DNA of 64,000 nt. Source: AWTP1-13 sp050248715. Lineage in GTDB: Bacteria; Pseudomonadota; Alphaproteobacteria; Rhizobiales; Hyphomicrobiaceae. The first letter of the stretch is position 1. The number at the start of each line of letters is the position of its first letter. Below the pieces are notes generated by a model, which did not search any database, was not told the DNA's origin, and saw only the letters and a program-made list of their open reading frames with translations. The position numbers were made by a program, and so were the translations under genes. This document shows positions 16,977 to 26,387 of the stretch, in pieces. Location of the stretch: positions 186,001-250,000 of the forward strand of contig JBFWRV010000001.1 in the NCBI GenBank assembly GCA_050248715.1. Reading direction: 5' to 3'.

Positions 16977-17552
16977 TCAGACCTCGATCTTCTCGTGCTT
17001 CGTCAGGAACTCGCCGGTCCGCCAGGCCCAGAGGCTTTTCATCAGCTCCGAGATCCCCTGTAAGAACAGCATGAGGGCGGCCAGCGGAATGACGCCGCGC
17101 AGCGGCCACAGGACGGGCGTCCAGGCACCCGAGCTCGCGCGCTCATCGATCGAGACGGAGTACAAGAAATCGTCGATCGAGATGAAGAACAGCACGACCA
17201 TGGTCGGCAGGAAGAACAGTATGAAGGCCAGGCTGTCGATCATGCCCTTGGTTCGATCCGAGAACCCCTCCCACAGCATGTCGGTGCGGACGTGGGCGCC
17301 CTTGAGTAAGGCGAGTGCGGCGCCCAGCATGAACAGGGCTGCATACGACATCGTCGTCACGTCGAGGGCCCAGATGGTCGGGTCCCTGAGGACGTAGCGG
17401 GCAAAGACCTCCACGACATTGGCGAAAACCAAGGGGATGAGCAGGAGCACGAACAGGTAGCCGGTCCACTCCGTGAACCTGTCGATGACGTGGATGATGG
17501 CCAGATAGCCTCGGGACGGCACCGGCCTCGGCTGTGGGGAGACGCTGGTCAT
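16977..17552 (-). CDS. TRAP transporter small permease (DctQ family)
   Basis: 191 aa, four transmembrane helices with the DctQ pattern (EVFARYVLRDPTIWALDVTT; LLKGAHVRTDML). It scaffolds the large permease. ATG 17552 has AAGAGA eight bases upstream; a TTG two codons earlier is possible. First gene of the minus-strand TRAP pair. Confidence 0.93.
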   Translation of the reverse strand: MTSVSPQPRPVPSRGYLAIIHVIDRFTEWTGYLFVLLLIPLVFANVVEVFARYVLRDPTIWALDVTTMSYAALFMLGAALALLKGAHVRTDMLWEGFSDRTKGMIDSLAFILFFLPTMVVLFFISIDDFLYSVSIDERASSGAWTPVLWPLRGVIPLAALMLFLQGISELMKSLWAWRTGEFLTKHEKIEV

Positions 17553-18085
17553 TGGCAATCTCTTGCTGGGCAGCTGGTCCGTCGGACCGACAACAGGACG
17601 TATCTACTCGCGTGCGACGGAGGATTTCCATCGCCCGATCTCTCTTGTCACGGAATGTTAGTTAAGTGGCGCGCCCGACGCCAGGACCTCGATGGCGAAA
17701 GTGGCCAATCGGCATCCGCGCTGAAGAAAAGCTTATAGCGCTTGGCGCGCGAGCAGGCCCGCGGATCTGGTATTCCACGAGCCTGGCAGCTCTCCGGTGA
17801 ATGAGCGGACCCGGCAAGCCACGGGCGATACCCGCAATTGCGATATTTTCCAGGTTGTTGGCGAATTGTAGTCGATCCGCATCCGATTTTTGTCGGTTCC
17901 TCGGCAAGACACCAACCCAAGCGCGCCTGCAAATGCTCCGTGGCGCTCGAGCCGGCGCGCACAGATGATTTGCCCGCCGTGGACACGCCGAGCCCGCAGG
18001 ATCGCGCGGCAGGCTTGCCCCGGCTTGATGCAGCACCTAACGTTCGCCGCCCCTTAGCGACAATCAAAATTGCCAGGAGCCCACG
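17553..18085. other. Intergenic region, no gene seen
   Basis: 533 bases between the divergent TRAP permease and flavin monooxygenase genes. No reading frame has convincing composition. Presumably it carries both promoters. AGGAG just before 18086 is a ribosome-binding site. Confidence 0.5.
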
Positions 18086-19330
18086 ATGCCGCGGTTACGC
18101 TTTGGCGCCTTTCTTGCCCCTCATCATCCCGTCGGCGAGCACCCCATGCTGCAGTTCCGACGCGACCTCGATTTCGTCGAGCATCTGGACCGCCTCGGGT
18201 TCGACGAATTCTGGTGCGGCGAGCACCATTCCAGCGGCTGGGAGATGATTGCATCGCCCGAAATGTTCCTGGCGGCCGCCGGCGAGCGCTCCAAGCGCAT
18301 CCGGCTCGGCACGGGCGTGATTTCCCTGCCCTATCACCATCCCTTCAACGTCGCCCAGCGCATGGTACAGCTCGACTACATGACGGGCGGCCGGGCGATC
18401 TTCGGCTCGGGACCAGGTGCCTTGGCCTCTGACGCCCACACCCTCGGCATCGACCCTATGGTGCAGCGCGATCGCCAGGACGAGGCGATCTCCATCATCC
18501 GCCGCCTGTTCAAGGGTGAGCGCGTGACGGCCAAGAGCGAGTGGTTCACGCTGCAGGACGCGGCGCTGCAACTGCTGCCGCTGCAGGAGGACATGCCCTT
18601 CGTCGTCGCCTCGCAGATCAGCCCGTCGGGGATGACGCTCGCCGGCAAGCATGGGATCGGCATCATCTCCATCGGCTCGATGTCGAACGAAGGGCTGCAA
18701 TCGCTACCGCAGCAGTGGGCCTTTGCGGAGCAATCGGCCGCCAAGCACGGCAAGATCGCGGACCGTCAGCAATGGCGGGTTCTGCTCAGCTGGCACATCG
18801 CCGAGACGCGCGAGAAGGCCCGGATCGAGGCGCGTGACGGCCTGCTGCGCCATCACAACGAGTACGTGCTCGGGACCCTGCAGCGGCCGGGGCTCAAGGC
18901 GTACGCGACGCCGGACGAGGCCGTCGACAAGACGGGCTTCGTGGATGGGGCGGCCGCCACGATCGGCACGCCCGACGACCTCGTGGCCAAGATCAAGTCC
19001 GTGCTGGAGGTCAGCGGCGGATTCGGCACGGTCGTCGGCTTCGTGCACGACTGGGCGAACCCTGAGAATACCTTCCGCAGTTGGGATATGGTCGCGCGCT
19101 ATGTCGTGCCGGAGATCAACGGTTATCTCGACGGCCTGCGCAAGTCGCAGAAGTTCGTCACGGAGAATCGTGGCGTGTTCGAACGCAGCCGCGAGGCCGT
19201 GATGGCAAAAATCATGGAGAACGAGAGCGCGGCAGCCGCGCTCGCGGTCACCAAGTCGCCCCACTTCAGCGCATCCGGCGGCAACGTGCCCGACCTGCAG
19301 AAGGCAGCGGCGCGGGCCAAATCCAAATAG
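18086..19330 (+). CDS. LLM-class flavin-dependent oxidoreductase (bacterial luciferase-like)
   Basis: 414 aa TIM-barrel flavin monooxygenase using reduced FMN. The N-terminus RFGAFLAPHHPVGEHP and FWCGEHHSSG (the EHH motif conserved in luciferase-like enzymes), then RIRLGTGVISLPYHHPFNVA and IFGSGPGAL, place it in the limonene/alkane-type LLM group. AGGAG stands in front of ATG 18086. It precedes an ABC importer operon, suggesting oxidation of an imported compound. First of three LLM genes in the window. Confidence 0.92.
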   Translation: MPRLRFGAFLAPHHPVGEHPMLQFRRDLDFVEHLDRLGFDEFWCGEHHSSGWEMIASPEMFLAAAGERSKRIRLGTGVISLPYHHPFNVAQRMVQLDYMTGGRAIFGSGPGALASDAHTLGIDPMVQRDRQDEAISIIRRLFKGERVTAKSEWFTLQDAALQLLPLQEDMPFVVASQISPSGMTLAGKHGIGIISIGSMSNEGLQSLPQQWAFAEQSAAKHGKIADRQQWRVLLSWHIAETREKARIEARDGLLRHHNEYVLGTLQRPGLKAYATPDEAVDKTGFVDGAAATIGTPDDLVAKIKSVLEVSGGFGTVVGFVHDWANPENTFRSWDMVARYVVPEINGYLDGLRKSQKFVTENRGVFERSREAVMAKIMENESAAAALAVTKSPHFSASGGNVPDLQKAAARAKSK

Positions 19331-19565
19331 CGGTGCTCACAACCAGCTCGGTGGGCTCGGCGCGCCGGGAGCGGGATGGGCCACGCAGCTCCGCATCGAT
19401 GGGTCGCCTGGCAGGCAGGAACACAGCGCGCGACAGACAGAGCAAGATGAGAGATAGTCCGCGCACGGGCGGCAACAGCGAGGAAACAACCCGCTGCAAC
19501 CTGCAACCCGTTCGAAGGGAAGAGCCGCCGCAGCAACTGACATGCATGGAGGATCGGATACCGTG

Positions 19566-20597
19566 ATGGGCTTCACTTTGCACCGCCGCCGGCTCGCGGC
19601 CGCCGCCGCCGCGGGGCTGCTGGCCGCCACCTCGGCTCAGGCGGCCGAGCCGAATCATACCCCGGCGGCCGATCTCCTGGCGGCGGCCAAGAAGGAAGGC
19701 AAGATCATCCTCTATACCGCCAACTTCCTCGACACCGAGCAGGCCGTAGCGAAGCGCCTCAACGAGCGCTTCGGCATCGCCATCGAGATCGTGCGCGCCC
19801 CGACCGGGCAGCTCATCACGCGCATCAAGACGGAGGCCGCCGCCAACAAGCTGATCGCCGACGTCATCGACATCTCCGACCGGGTGCAGGCACGAGGCAT
19901 GATTGACATCTTCGCGCCGTACACCCCGCCGAATGCAGCCGACTACCCGGAAGTCACCCGCACGGTCGACCGGCTCTGGCCGCGCTCGGGCAATGCCTGG
20001 ACGATCACTTACAACTCCGCGCTGGTGACCGATCCGCCCAAGAGCTGGGCCGACCTGGTGAAGCCGGAATTTGGCAAGCTGCGCCTCGGCCAGACGGTGG
20101 TGGCCTCGGGCGGTGCTCCCTTCACACGCGCGATGTTCGAGCGCAAAGTTCTGGGCGAAGACTACTGGACCAAGCAGGCCGCGCTGAAGCCGTCGCTCTT
20201 TCCGAGCCAGGCGCCGATGGTCGATGCCATGATCCGCGGCGAGATCGCGATTGCGCCACTCGTCACCAATCTCGCCATTCCCCTGGCCGCCCAGGGCGCG
20301 CCGCTCAAGTGGTTCTTCGCGCCGGAAGGCGTCCCCGCGACGGTGTTTGCGGCCGGCCTTACCAAGACGTCACCCAATCCCAACGCCGCCAAGCTGTTCC
20401 TGGACTGGGCGCTCTCGCGCGAGGGCCAGGCGCTGATGGTCGAGCTCGGCTCCTTCTCCTCGCTCGCACACGCGCCGATGCCGCCGGGCGTCGATGCCAA
20501 GGCCATCAAGACCTGGTACGCGGACGACGCCGAGTTCGAACGGGTGCACAAGCCTTGGTCGGAGGACTGGAACAAGGCCTACAATTACCGCCAGTAG
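19566..20597 (+). CDS. ABC transporter substrate-binding protein 1 (Fbp/AfuA-like family)
   Basis: 343 aa with an N-terminal signal containing HRRRLAAAAAAG, cleaved after AQA. Type II periplasmic fold: LLAAAKKEGKIILYTANFLD, APTGQLITRIKTEAAANK, ANPNAAKLFLDWALSREGQA-like C-terminal motif. This family binds Fe(III), thiamine, phosphonates or small organic ligands. GGAGG precedes by 13 bases; GTG 19563 is an equally good start. Related to the two binding proteins downstream, with the permease inserted between them. Confidence 0.92.
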   Translation: MGFTLHRRRLAAAAAAGLLAATSAQAAEPNHTPAADLLAAAKKEGKIILYTANFLDTEQAVAKRLNERFGIAIEIVRAPTGQLITRIKTEAAANKLIADVIDISDRVQARGMIDIFAPYTPPNAADYPEVTRTVDRLWPRSGNAWTITYNSALVTDPPKSWADLVKPEFGKLRLGQTVVASGGAPFTRAMFERKVLGEDYWTKQAALKPSLFPSQAPMVDAMIRGEIAIAPLVTNLAIPLAAQGAPLKWFFAPEGVPATVFAAGLTKTSPNPNAAKLFLDWALSREGQALMVELGSFSSLAHAPMPPGVDAKAIKTWYADDAEFERVHKPWSEDWNKAYNYRQ

Positions 20598-20784
20598 GCC
20601 ATGCATGCGCAGGTTGAGACGCTCCCCACGCCGCCATGCTGGCGCTCGCCTAGGAGCCCCGCGCGTCCTGCAGTTCATCCTCGCAGGCTTGGCCGGCTCA
20701 CCCGCGTCTGCTGATCCGTGTTAGGCTCAGAAGAAGGCCCCTGCCACCAAAAGCGACCCAACAGCGGCCAACCCGGAGGAAATC

Positions 20785-22566
20785 TTGCCCACCGACGCCG
20801 CCCTTGCGACAGGTGCCGCCGATGCTTCAACTGCGGCAGCTTCCGCGCGAAGTACGGGCGGCCTGACGTGGCTGTGGTCGTTGTTCCTGCTCCTGGTGCT
20901 GACCTTTCTGGTCATCTACCCCGTCACCATGCTGCTGCTGGGCGCGCTCACCAACACCAATCCGGTGGTGGACGGGTTCGGCGTCTTCGACATCTCGCTC
21001 GCCAACTTCGTCACGGTCCTCGCCAATCCCAACGTCCACCTGGCGCTGGCCAACTCGCTTATCGCCTGCGCCGGCGGCACGGCGCTGGCGGTGGTGATCG
21101 GCCTGACCTTCTCGTGGGTGGTGGTGCGCACCAACACGCCCTGCAAGGGCTTCATCGCGGCAGCCAGCATGCTGCCGCTGTTCGTGCCGCCACTCGTCGC
21201 CGCCGTCGCCTGGTCGATCCTGGCCTCGCCGCGCACCGGCCTGCTCAACACAATGCTGGCGGGCATCGGCCTCGACTGGCGCTTCAACGCCTACTCGATG
21301 GGGGGCCTCATCGCCATCTTCGGCATCTATTACGCGCCCTACGTCTACATGTTCACGGCGTCCGCGCTGCGCAACATGGACCCCTCGCTGGAGGAGGCGG
21401 CCGAGGTCACGGGCGCCACGCCGCTGCGCACGCTGCTCACCGTCACATTCCCCCTGATCGCGCCCGCCATCGTCTCGGGCATGCTGCTGTCGTTCATCGT
21501 CATGCTGGGGATCTACGGCATTCCGGCGGTCCTGGGCACGCCCGGGGACATCCCCGTGCTCACCACCTACATCTTCAAGCTGACCAACTGGTCGCCGCCG
21601 CTCTACAGCACGGCCGCCTCGGTCGCCATCATCCTGATGGTGGTGACAGGCTTCCTGGTGTGGCTGCAGCACCGGGTGATCTCGCGCCGCAGCTACACCA
21701 CGGTGGCCGGCAAGTCGTTCCGGCCGGCGCTGCTCAACCTGGGGCGCTGGCGCTACTTCACGCTTGGGCTTGCCGTCGTCTACCTCTTCGTCGTGGTCGT
21801 GCTGCCGACGCTGGCGCTCATCGTCGCCGCGTTCCGCAAGTTCCTGTTCGTGCGCAACCTCGCCAGCCTGTTCGACGAGCGCCAGTACAGCCTGATCCAC
21901 TTCGAGCGGCTATTCGCCAATCCGCTGGCACTGCGCTCCATCGTGAACACCATGGAGGTCGGACTGGTGACCGCCCTCGTCGGCGGCGTGCTGGCGTTTG
22001 CTATCGGCTATACGATCAACCGCACGAGCCTGCCGGCGCGGCGAAGCATCGACGTCGTCTCGACGCTGCCGGTCGCGATTCCCGGGCTCGTGGTCGGCGT
22101 CGCCTACCTGTGGGCGTGGATCGGGCTGCCGGGCGGCCTCTATGGCACGATCTGGATCCTGGCGCTCGCCTTCATCGCCCGCTTCATGCCGGATACCGTG
22201 AAGGCGCTTTCGACCTCGCTCATGCAGATCCACCGCGAACTGGAGGAGGCCTCCTGGATCTGCGGCAAGGGACTCATCGGCACCATCCGCTCCATCGTGC
22301 TGCCGCTGGCGCGCCCGGGCGTCATCGCCGCCATGACGCTGCTCTTTATTCTGGCGATCCGCGAGCTCGGCTCCTCGCTCTTCCTCTACACCAGCAATAC
22401 CATGGTGATGGCGGTGCTTCTGCTCGACTACTACGAAGGCGGCAATGTCGGTATCACTGCGGCCTTCAGTCTGGTGCAGACCATCCTGCTCGGCGTCCTC
22501 ATCGGCATCGCGCACCTGCTGTCGCGAGGCGGCGCGAGGAGCGGCGACATCGGGCGTGCCGGCTGA
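20785..22566 (+). CDS. ABC transporter permease, two fused modules (FbpB type)
   Basis: 593 aa, two tandem permease modules of about six helices each. Each carries the cytoplasmic coupling motif for the ATPase (EEAAEVTGATPLRTLLTVTF about residue 210; EEASWICGKGLIGTIRSIVL about residue 490). Start is TTG 20785, with GGAGGA five bases in front; no in-frame ATG fits. It forms the channel for the binding proteins on either side. Confidence 0.95.
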   Translation: MPTDAALATGAADASTAAASARSTGGLTWLWSLFLLLVLTFLVIYPVTMLLLGALTNTNPVVDGFGVFDISLANFVTVLANPNVHLALANSLIACAGGTALAVVIGLTFSWVVVRTNTPCKGFIAAASMLPLFVPPLVAAVAWSILASPRTGLLNTMLAGIGLDWRFNAYSMGGLIAIFGIYYAPYVYMFTASALRNMDPSLEEAAEVTGATPLRTLLTVTFPLIAPAIVSGMLLSFIVMLGIYGIPAVLGTPGDIPVLTTYIFKLTNWSPPLYSTAASVAIILMVVTGFLVWLQHRVISRRSYTTVAGKSFRPALLNLGRWRYFTLGLAVVYLFVVVVLPTLALIVAAFRKFLFVRNLASLFDERQYSLIHFERLFANPLALRSIVNTMEVGLVTALVGGVLAFAIGYTINRTSLPARRSIDVVSTLPVAIPGLVVGVAYLWAWIGLPGGLYGTIWILALAFIARFMPDTVKALSTSLMQIHRELEEASWICGKGLIGTIRSIVLPLARPGVIAAMTLLFILAIRELGSSLFLYTSNTMVMAVLLLDYYEGGNVGITAAFSLVQTILLGVLIGIAHLLSRGGARSGDIGRAG

Positions 22567-22612
22567 CCGCAAACGGCGACACCGAAAATCATCCCAAGGA
22601 GGAAACCGACGC

Positions 22613-23659
22613 ATGCGCAAGACACGAATCACCCGCCGCGAGTTCGTGGCCGGCTCCACGGCCGGACTGGCGGCGGCCTCGCTCGGCACCGGACCGGCCT
22701 CGGCACAGAATTTCGGTTCGGCCGAGCTCATCGAGGCGGCCAAGAAGGAAGGCAGATTCGTCTACTACACGGCCAACTTCACCGAGGTCGAGCAGGAGAC
22801 CATCAAGGCCTTCAACAAGCGCTTTCCCTTCGTGAAGATCGAGATGGTGCGGGCCCCGGGCGGGCAGCTGATCACCCGTGTGAAGACCGAGGCGGCCGCT
22901 GGAAAGCTCGGCGCCGACGTCATCGATCATTCCGATCGCGCTTTGATGCAACCGCTGGAGGACCTGTTCCAGGACTACACGCCGCCGAACGCCGGCGACT
23001 ACCGCACGGACATCCTGATCTCCAAGAAGCTGTGGCCGCGCGTCACGCTCGGATGGTCGATCGGTTACAACACCGAGCTGATGAAGAATCCGCCCAAATC
23101 CTGGATGGACCTCACCAAGCCCGAGTACGGTCCCAAGCTGATCGGCCAGGTGGTCGCGCCATCGGGCGGCACCACCTGGACGCGCGTGATGTTCGAGCGC
23201 CAGGTTCTGGGCGAGGACTATCACAAGCGGCAGGCGGCCACGCAGCCGGTTCTCTATCCGTCGGGCGCGCCGTTGTCTGACGCGCTGGTGCGCGGCGAGG
23301 TGTCGATCGCCCCGCTGCTCTACAACATCGTCTACGTGAAGAAGCGCGACGGCGCCCCGGTGGAGATCTTTTTTCCGCCCGAGGGCGTGCCGGTGAACTT
23401 CTACGCCAGCGGCGTGACCAAGACGGCCGCCAATCCCAACGCCGGCAAGCTGTTCCTCAACTGGTGCCTGTCGCAGGAGGGCCAGGCCTTCATGATCAAG
23501 GAGCAGGGCAACCTGACAGCGCTGAAGGAGCCCCCGGCCTTTCCGCCGGGATGGGATCCCAAGGTCGTCAAGACCTGGGCACCCGACTTCCAGCAATACG
23601 TGGCGCTGCAGAAAGACTGGATCGAGGAGTGGAACAAAACCTACGGCTATCGGCAATAG
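22613..23659 (+). CDS. ABC transporter substrate-binding protein 2, Tat-exported
   Basis: 348 aa. The N-terminus has a twin-arginine signal (ITRREFVAGSTAGLAAASL) and a cleavage site after ASA. The mature domain matches paralogue 1 over its length and paralogue 3 more closely (APGGQLITRVKTEAAAGKL, MFERQVLGEDY, KTAANPNAGKLFLNWCLS, EEWNKTYGYRQ). The Tat signal suggests folding, possibly with a cofactor or metal, before export. AAGGAGGAAA lies before ATG 22613. Confidence 0.94.
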   Translation: MRKTRITRREFVAGSTAGLAAASLGTGPASAQNFGSAELIEAAKKEGRFVYYTANFTEVEQETIKAFNKRFPFVKIEMVRAPGGQLITRVKTEAAAGKLGADVIDHSDRALMQPLEDLFQDYTPPNAGDYRTDILISKKLWPRVTLGWSIGYNTELMKNPPKSWMDLTKPEYGPKLIGQVVAPSGGTTWTRVMFERQVLGEDYHKRQAATQPVLYPSGAPLSDALVRGEVSIAPLLYNIVYVKKRDGAPVEIFFPPEGVPVNFYASGVTKTAANPNAGKLFLNWCLSQEGQAFMIKEQGNLTALKEPPAFPPGWDPKVVKTWAPDFQQYVALQKDWIEEWNKTYGYRQ

Positions 23660-23673
23660 CGCCGGGCCATGGA

Positions 23674-23697
23674 AGCGCGAGGCTCGAACCTCGCGCT
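23674..23697. repeat. Stem-loop between binding-protein genes 2 and 3
   Basis: Perfect 9-bp stem AGCGCGAGG / CCTCGCGCT with loop CTCGAA, 15 bases after the stop at 23659. There is no T-tract, so it is more likely an mRNA-stabilising hairpin that raises binding-protein expression than a terminator. Confidence 0.6.
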
Positions 23698-23716
23698 CAC
23701 TGAAGGGAAGGAATCG

Positions 23717-24740
23717 ATGTCGAAGAAGCTGCTCGCGGCGTTCACGTTCGCGCTGTCGATGCTCATCGCGAGCATCGCGCCGCGTGCGCAGTTCGGCCCT
23801 CCGGAGCTGATCGAGGCGGCGAAAAAGGAGGGCGCGCTGGTGCTCTACACGGCCAACATCGCCGAGGCGGAGCAGGTCGTCATCAACGCGTTCAACAAGC
23901 GCTTTCCGTTCGTGAAGGTTGAGCTGCTGCGCGCGCCGGGCGGCCAGCTCATCACGCGCGTGAAGACCGAGGCCGCGGCCGGCAAGTTGCGCGCCGATGT
24001 GCTCGATCATTCCGACCGAGCACTGCTCGCCGGCATGGAGGACATGTTCCTCGACTACGCGCCGCCGAATGCGGCAGCCTATCTGCCGGAGGCACAGGTC
24101 TCGCCGAAGCTGTGGCCGCGCATCACGCTGGTGTGGTCGATCGCCTACAATAGCGCGCTGGTGAAGAACCCCGCCCAAGACCTGGATGGACATGACCAAG
24201 CCTGAGTACGGACCCAAGCAGATCGGGCAGGTCATCGCGCCGTCGGGCGGCACGACCTGGACGCGCTCGATGTTCGAGCGCCAGGTGCTGGGCGAGGACT
24301 ACTGGAAGAAGCAGGCCGCCACGCAGCCCGTGCTGTTCCCCTCCAACGCGCCGATGTCCGACGCGCTGGTGCGGGGCGAGATCGTCATGGGCCCGGTGCT
24401 TTACAACGCCATCTACCCCAAGAAGAAGGATGGCGCGCCGATCGAGATTTTCTTCCCGCCGGAGGGAGCGCCGGTCACGCCGTTCGCCGCCGGCGTGCCG
24501 AAGACCGCGGCCAACCCCAATGCTGCCAAGCTCTTCCTCAACTGGTGTCTCTCCGACGAGGGACAGGTCTTCATGATCAAGGAGCTCGGCATGCTCACGT
24601 CGCTGAAGAAGGCGCCGTTCTATCCCGAGGGCTTCGACCCCAATGTCGTCAAGGTGTGGGTGCCGAACTACGGCCAGTTCGTGAGCCTACAGAAGGACTG
24701 GCTAGAAGAGTGGAACAAGACCTACGGCTATCGCCAATGA
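23717..24740 (+). pseudogene. ABC transporter substrate-binding protein 3, frameshifted
   Basis: Paralogue of protein 2 with a Sec-type signal. The frame is intact from ATG 23717 through VWSIAYNSALVKNP, then breaks at a CCCC run (24169-24172) where paralogue 2 has the equivalent of CCC. Removing one C restores PKTWMDMTKPEYGPKQIGQV and the rest to EEWNKTYGYRQ at 24740. As read, the first frame stops at 24205. Everything else is well conserved, so the lesion is recent or a sequencing error in a short C run. If real, the importer works with proteins 1 and 2. Confidence 0.85.
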
Positions 24741-24789
24741 TGGTCGTCTTCGGCCGCAGCGCAGCGCAAGCGAGAAGAACGAGACCGAG

Positions 24790-25899
24790 ATGTCTGCCGA
24801 GCTGAGAGTCGAGCACCTGCGTAAGGTCTTCGCCACGGGGGTGGCGGCGGTCGACAACGTGAGCTTCCCCATCGAGCGCGGCGAGATTGTCGTGCTCCTG
24901 GGCCCGTCGGGCTGTGGCAAGACCACGACGCTGCGCTGCGTGGCGGGTCTGGAGCATCCCACATCCGGATCCATCAGCATCGGTGGCACGGTGGTGTCGG
25001 CGCCGGGGCAGGGCGTGCTGATGCCGCCCCGGCTGCGCAACATCGGCATGGTTTTCCAGTCCTATGCCGTGTGGCCGCACATGACCGTGCAGCAGAATGT
25101 CGGCTACCCCCTGCGGCACCGCAAGGTGCCCCGGGCCGAGCGCGGCAAGAAGATCGCCGAGGTGCTCGAACTAGTGGGGCTGGAAGCCTATGCGGAACGC
25201 CCCGTGGTGCAACTCTCAGGCGGCCAGATGCAGCGCGTGGCGCTCGCGCGCAGCCTCGTGTACGAGCCGCAGCTCCTGCTGCTCGACGAGCCGCTTTCCA
25301 ACCTCGACGCCAAGTTGCGCCTGCGCCTGCGCGATGACCTGCGCCGCATCATCAAGCGCACGGGGGTCACCGCCCTCTACGTCACGCACGACCAGGCGGA
25401 GGCGGTGGTGCTGGGCGACCGCATCGGCGTCATGCGGGACGGCAAGCTGCTGCAGATGGCTTCGGCCGACACGCTCTACAACCGCCCGGCTGACCTGTTC
25501 GTGGCCAATTTCACCGGTGCATCCAATATGCTCGACGGCCGCGTGATCGAGCGCACCGACGAATTCGGTATCGTCGAGGCGGGCGGCGGACAGCGGCTGT
25601 CGGCATTCCTGGCGGCGGGCCTGAAGGCGGGCGAGGCGGTGAAGATCGCCGTCCGCCCGGAGAACGTGCGCCTGGGCAGCAACGGCACGGCCGAGCCCAA
25701 TACCTTCACGGCCCGCGTAGCCGACGCCCGTTACCAGGGTGCGCAGACCGTGTACGAGCTCGACCTGTTGGGCGGGCGCGTCGATGCGCTGGAGCTCGGG
25801 ACCCGGGTGCGCTATCCGGTCGGCACCAGCGTCGATGTGACCCTTCCGCCCGCTCTGTGCTGGGCCTACCCCGCCACCGAGTCGGGCAGCTTCGAGTAG
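24790..25899 (+). CDS. ABC transporter ATP-binding protein (FbpC/PotA type)
   Basis: 369 aa. Walker A GPSGCGKTT (38-46), Q-loop FQSY (89-92), signature LSGGQMQR (142-149), Walker B LLLLDEP (162-168), H-loop His200, and a C-terminal TOBE domain (about 290-355, KIAVRPENVRLGSNG). It powers uptake through the fused permease at 20785. Last gene of the transporter unit. Confidence 0.95.
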   Translation: MSAELRVEHLRKVFATGVAAVDNVSFPIERGEIVVLLGPSGCGKTTTLRCVAGLEHPTSGSISIGGTVVSAPGQGVLMPPRLRNIGMVFQSYAVWPHMTVQQNVGYPLRHRKVPRAERGKKIAEVLELVGLEAYAERPVVQLSGGQMQRVALARSLVYEPQLLLLDEPLSNLDAKLRLRLRDDLRRIIKRTGVTALYVTHDQAEAVVLGDRIGVMRDGKLLQMASADTLYNRPADLFVANFTGASNMLDGRVIERTDEFGIVEAGGGQRLSAFLAAGLKAGEAVKIAVRPENVRLGSNGTAEPNTFTARVADARYQGAQTVYELDLLGGRVDALELGTRVRYPVGTSVDVTLPPALCWAYPATESGSFE

Positions 25900-26174
25900 A
25901 GCTTGCTCAGTGCAGCGGGATGCGGGCGCGGGCTTTTGAAGCAGCGAGCCAGGCGTTCTCAGAAATGACGGCAGTAGCAAGCGGCGGCAACCGGCCTGCT
26001 ATCCGCCCTCCTTGATCAATCGTTGCGAATGGCTGCGACAGAATTCTTCATGCGCCCGCCATTGCCGGAGCGCGGCATGGCAACTACAGTCCGCGATGGA
26101 CAAGAGGTGCGTCGCCGCACGTGCGCCAGCTCTCGTCGGATACGGGGTATCGCACGTTGAGGGGTTTTGCGCCA

Positions 26175-26387
26175 ATGAGCACGGGCGACGACACAGGCGT
26201 CGAACGCGAGTTCGACATGCTGATGGCCAAGGCCGCCGCCAACGTGCCGGCCGATCGCAAAGCCGGTGTGGTGGCTGGCTACAAGGACATGAAGGCGATG
26301 GCGAAGCTGGTGCGCCAGCCGCGCACCGCGGCCGACGAGCCTTCCAACACATACGATCTCACGAGTTTCCTGCGGAGCAGGTCATGA
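26175..26387 (+). CDS. AtzG-like small protein (DUF4089), amidase partner
   Basis: 70 aa, mostly helical. VPADRKAGVVAGYKDMKAMA and PRTAADEPSNTYDL match the DUF4089/AtzG pattern, a small subunit that pairs with AtzE-type amidases in a heterotetramer. ATG 26175 is preferred over an upstream in-frame start. Its TGA overlaps the amidase ATG (ATGA), the normal AtzG-AtzE coupling. Confidence 0.75.
   Translation: MSTGDDTGVEREFDMLMAKAAANVPADRKAGVVAGYKDMKAMAKLVRQPRTAADEPSNTYDLTSFLRSRS

Noticed and set aside
20718..22835. 705-codon frame overlapping the ABC permease on the same strand
   Set aside because: Out-of-frame reading rich in Arg, His and Ala; the permease frame has helices and coupling motifs.
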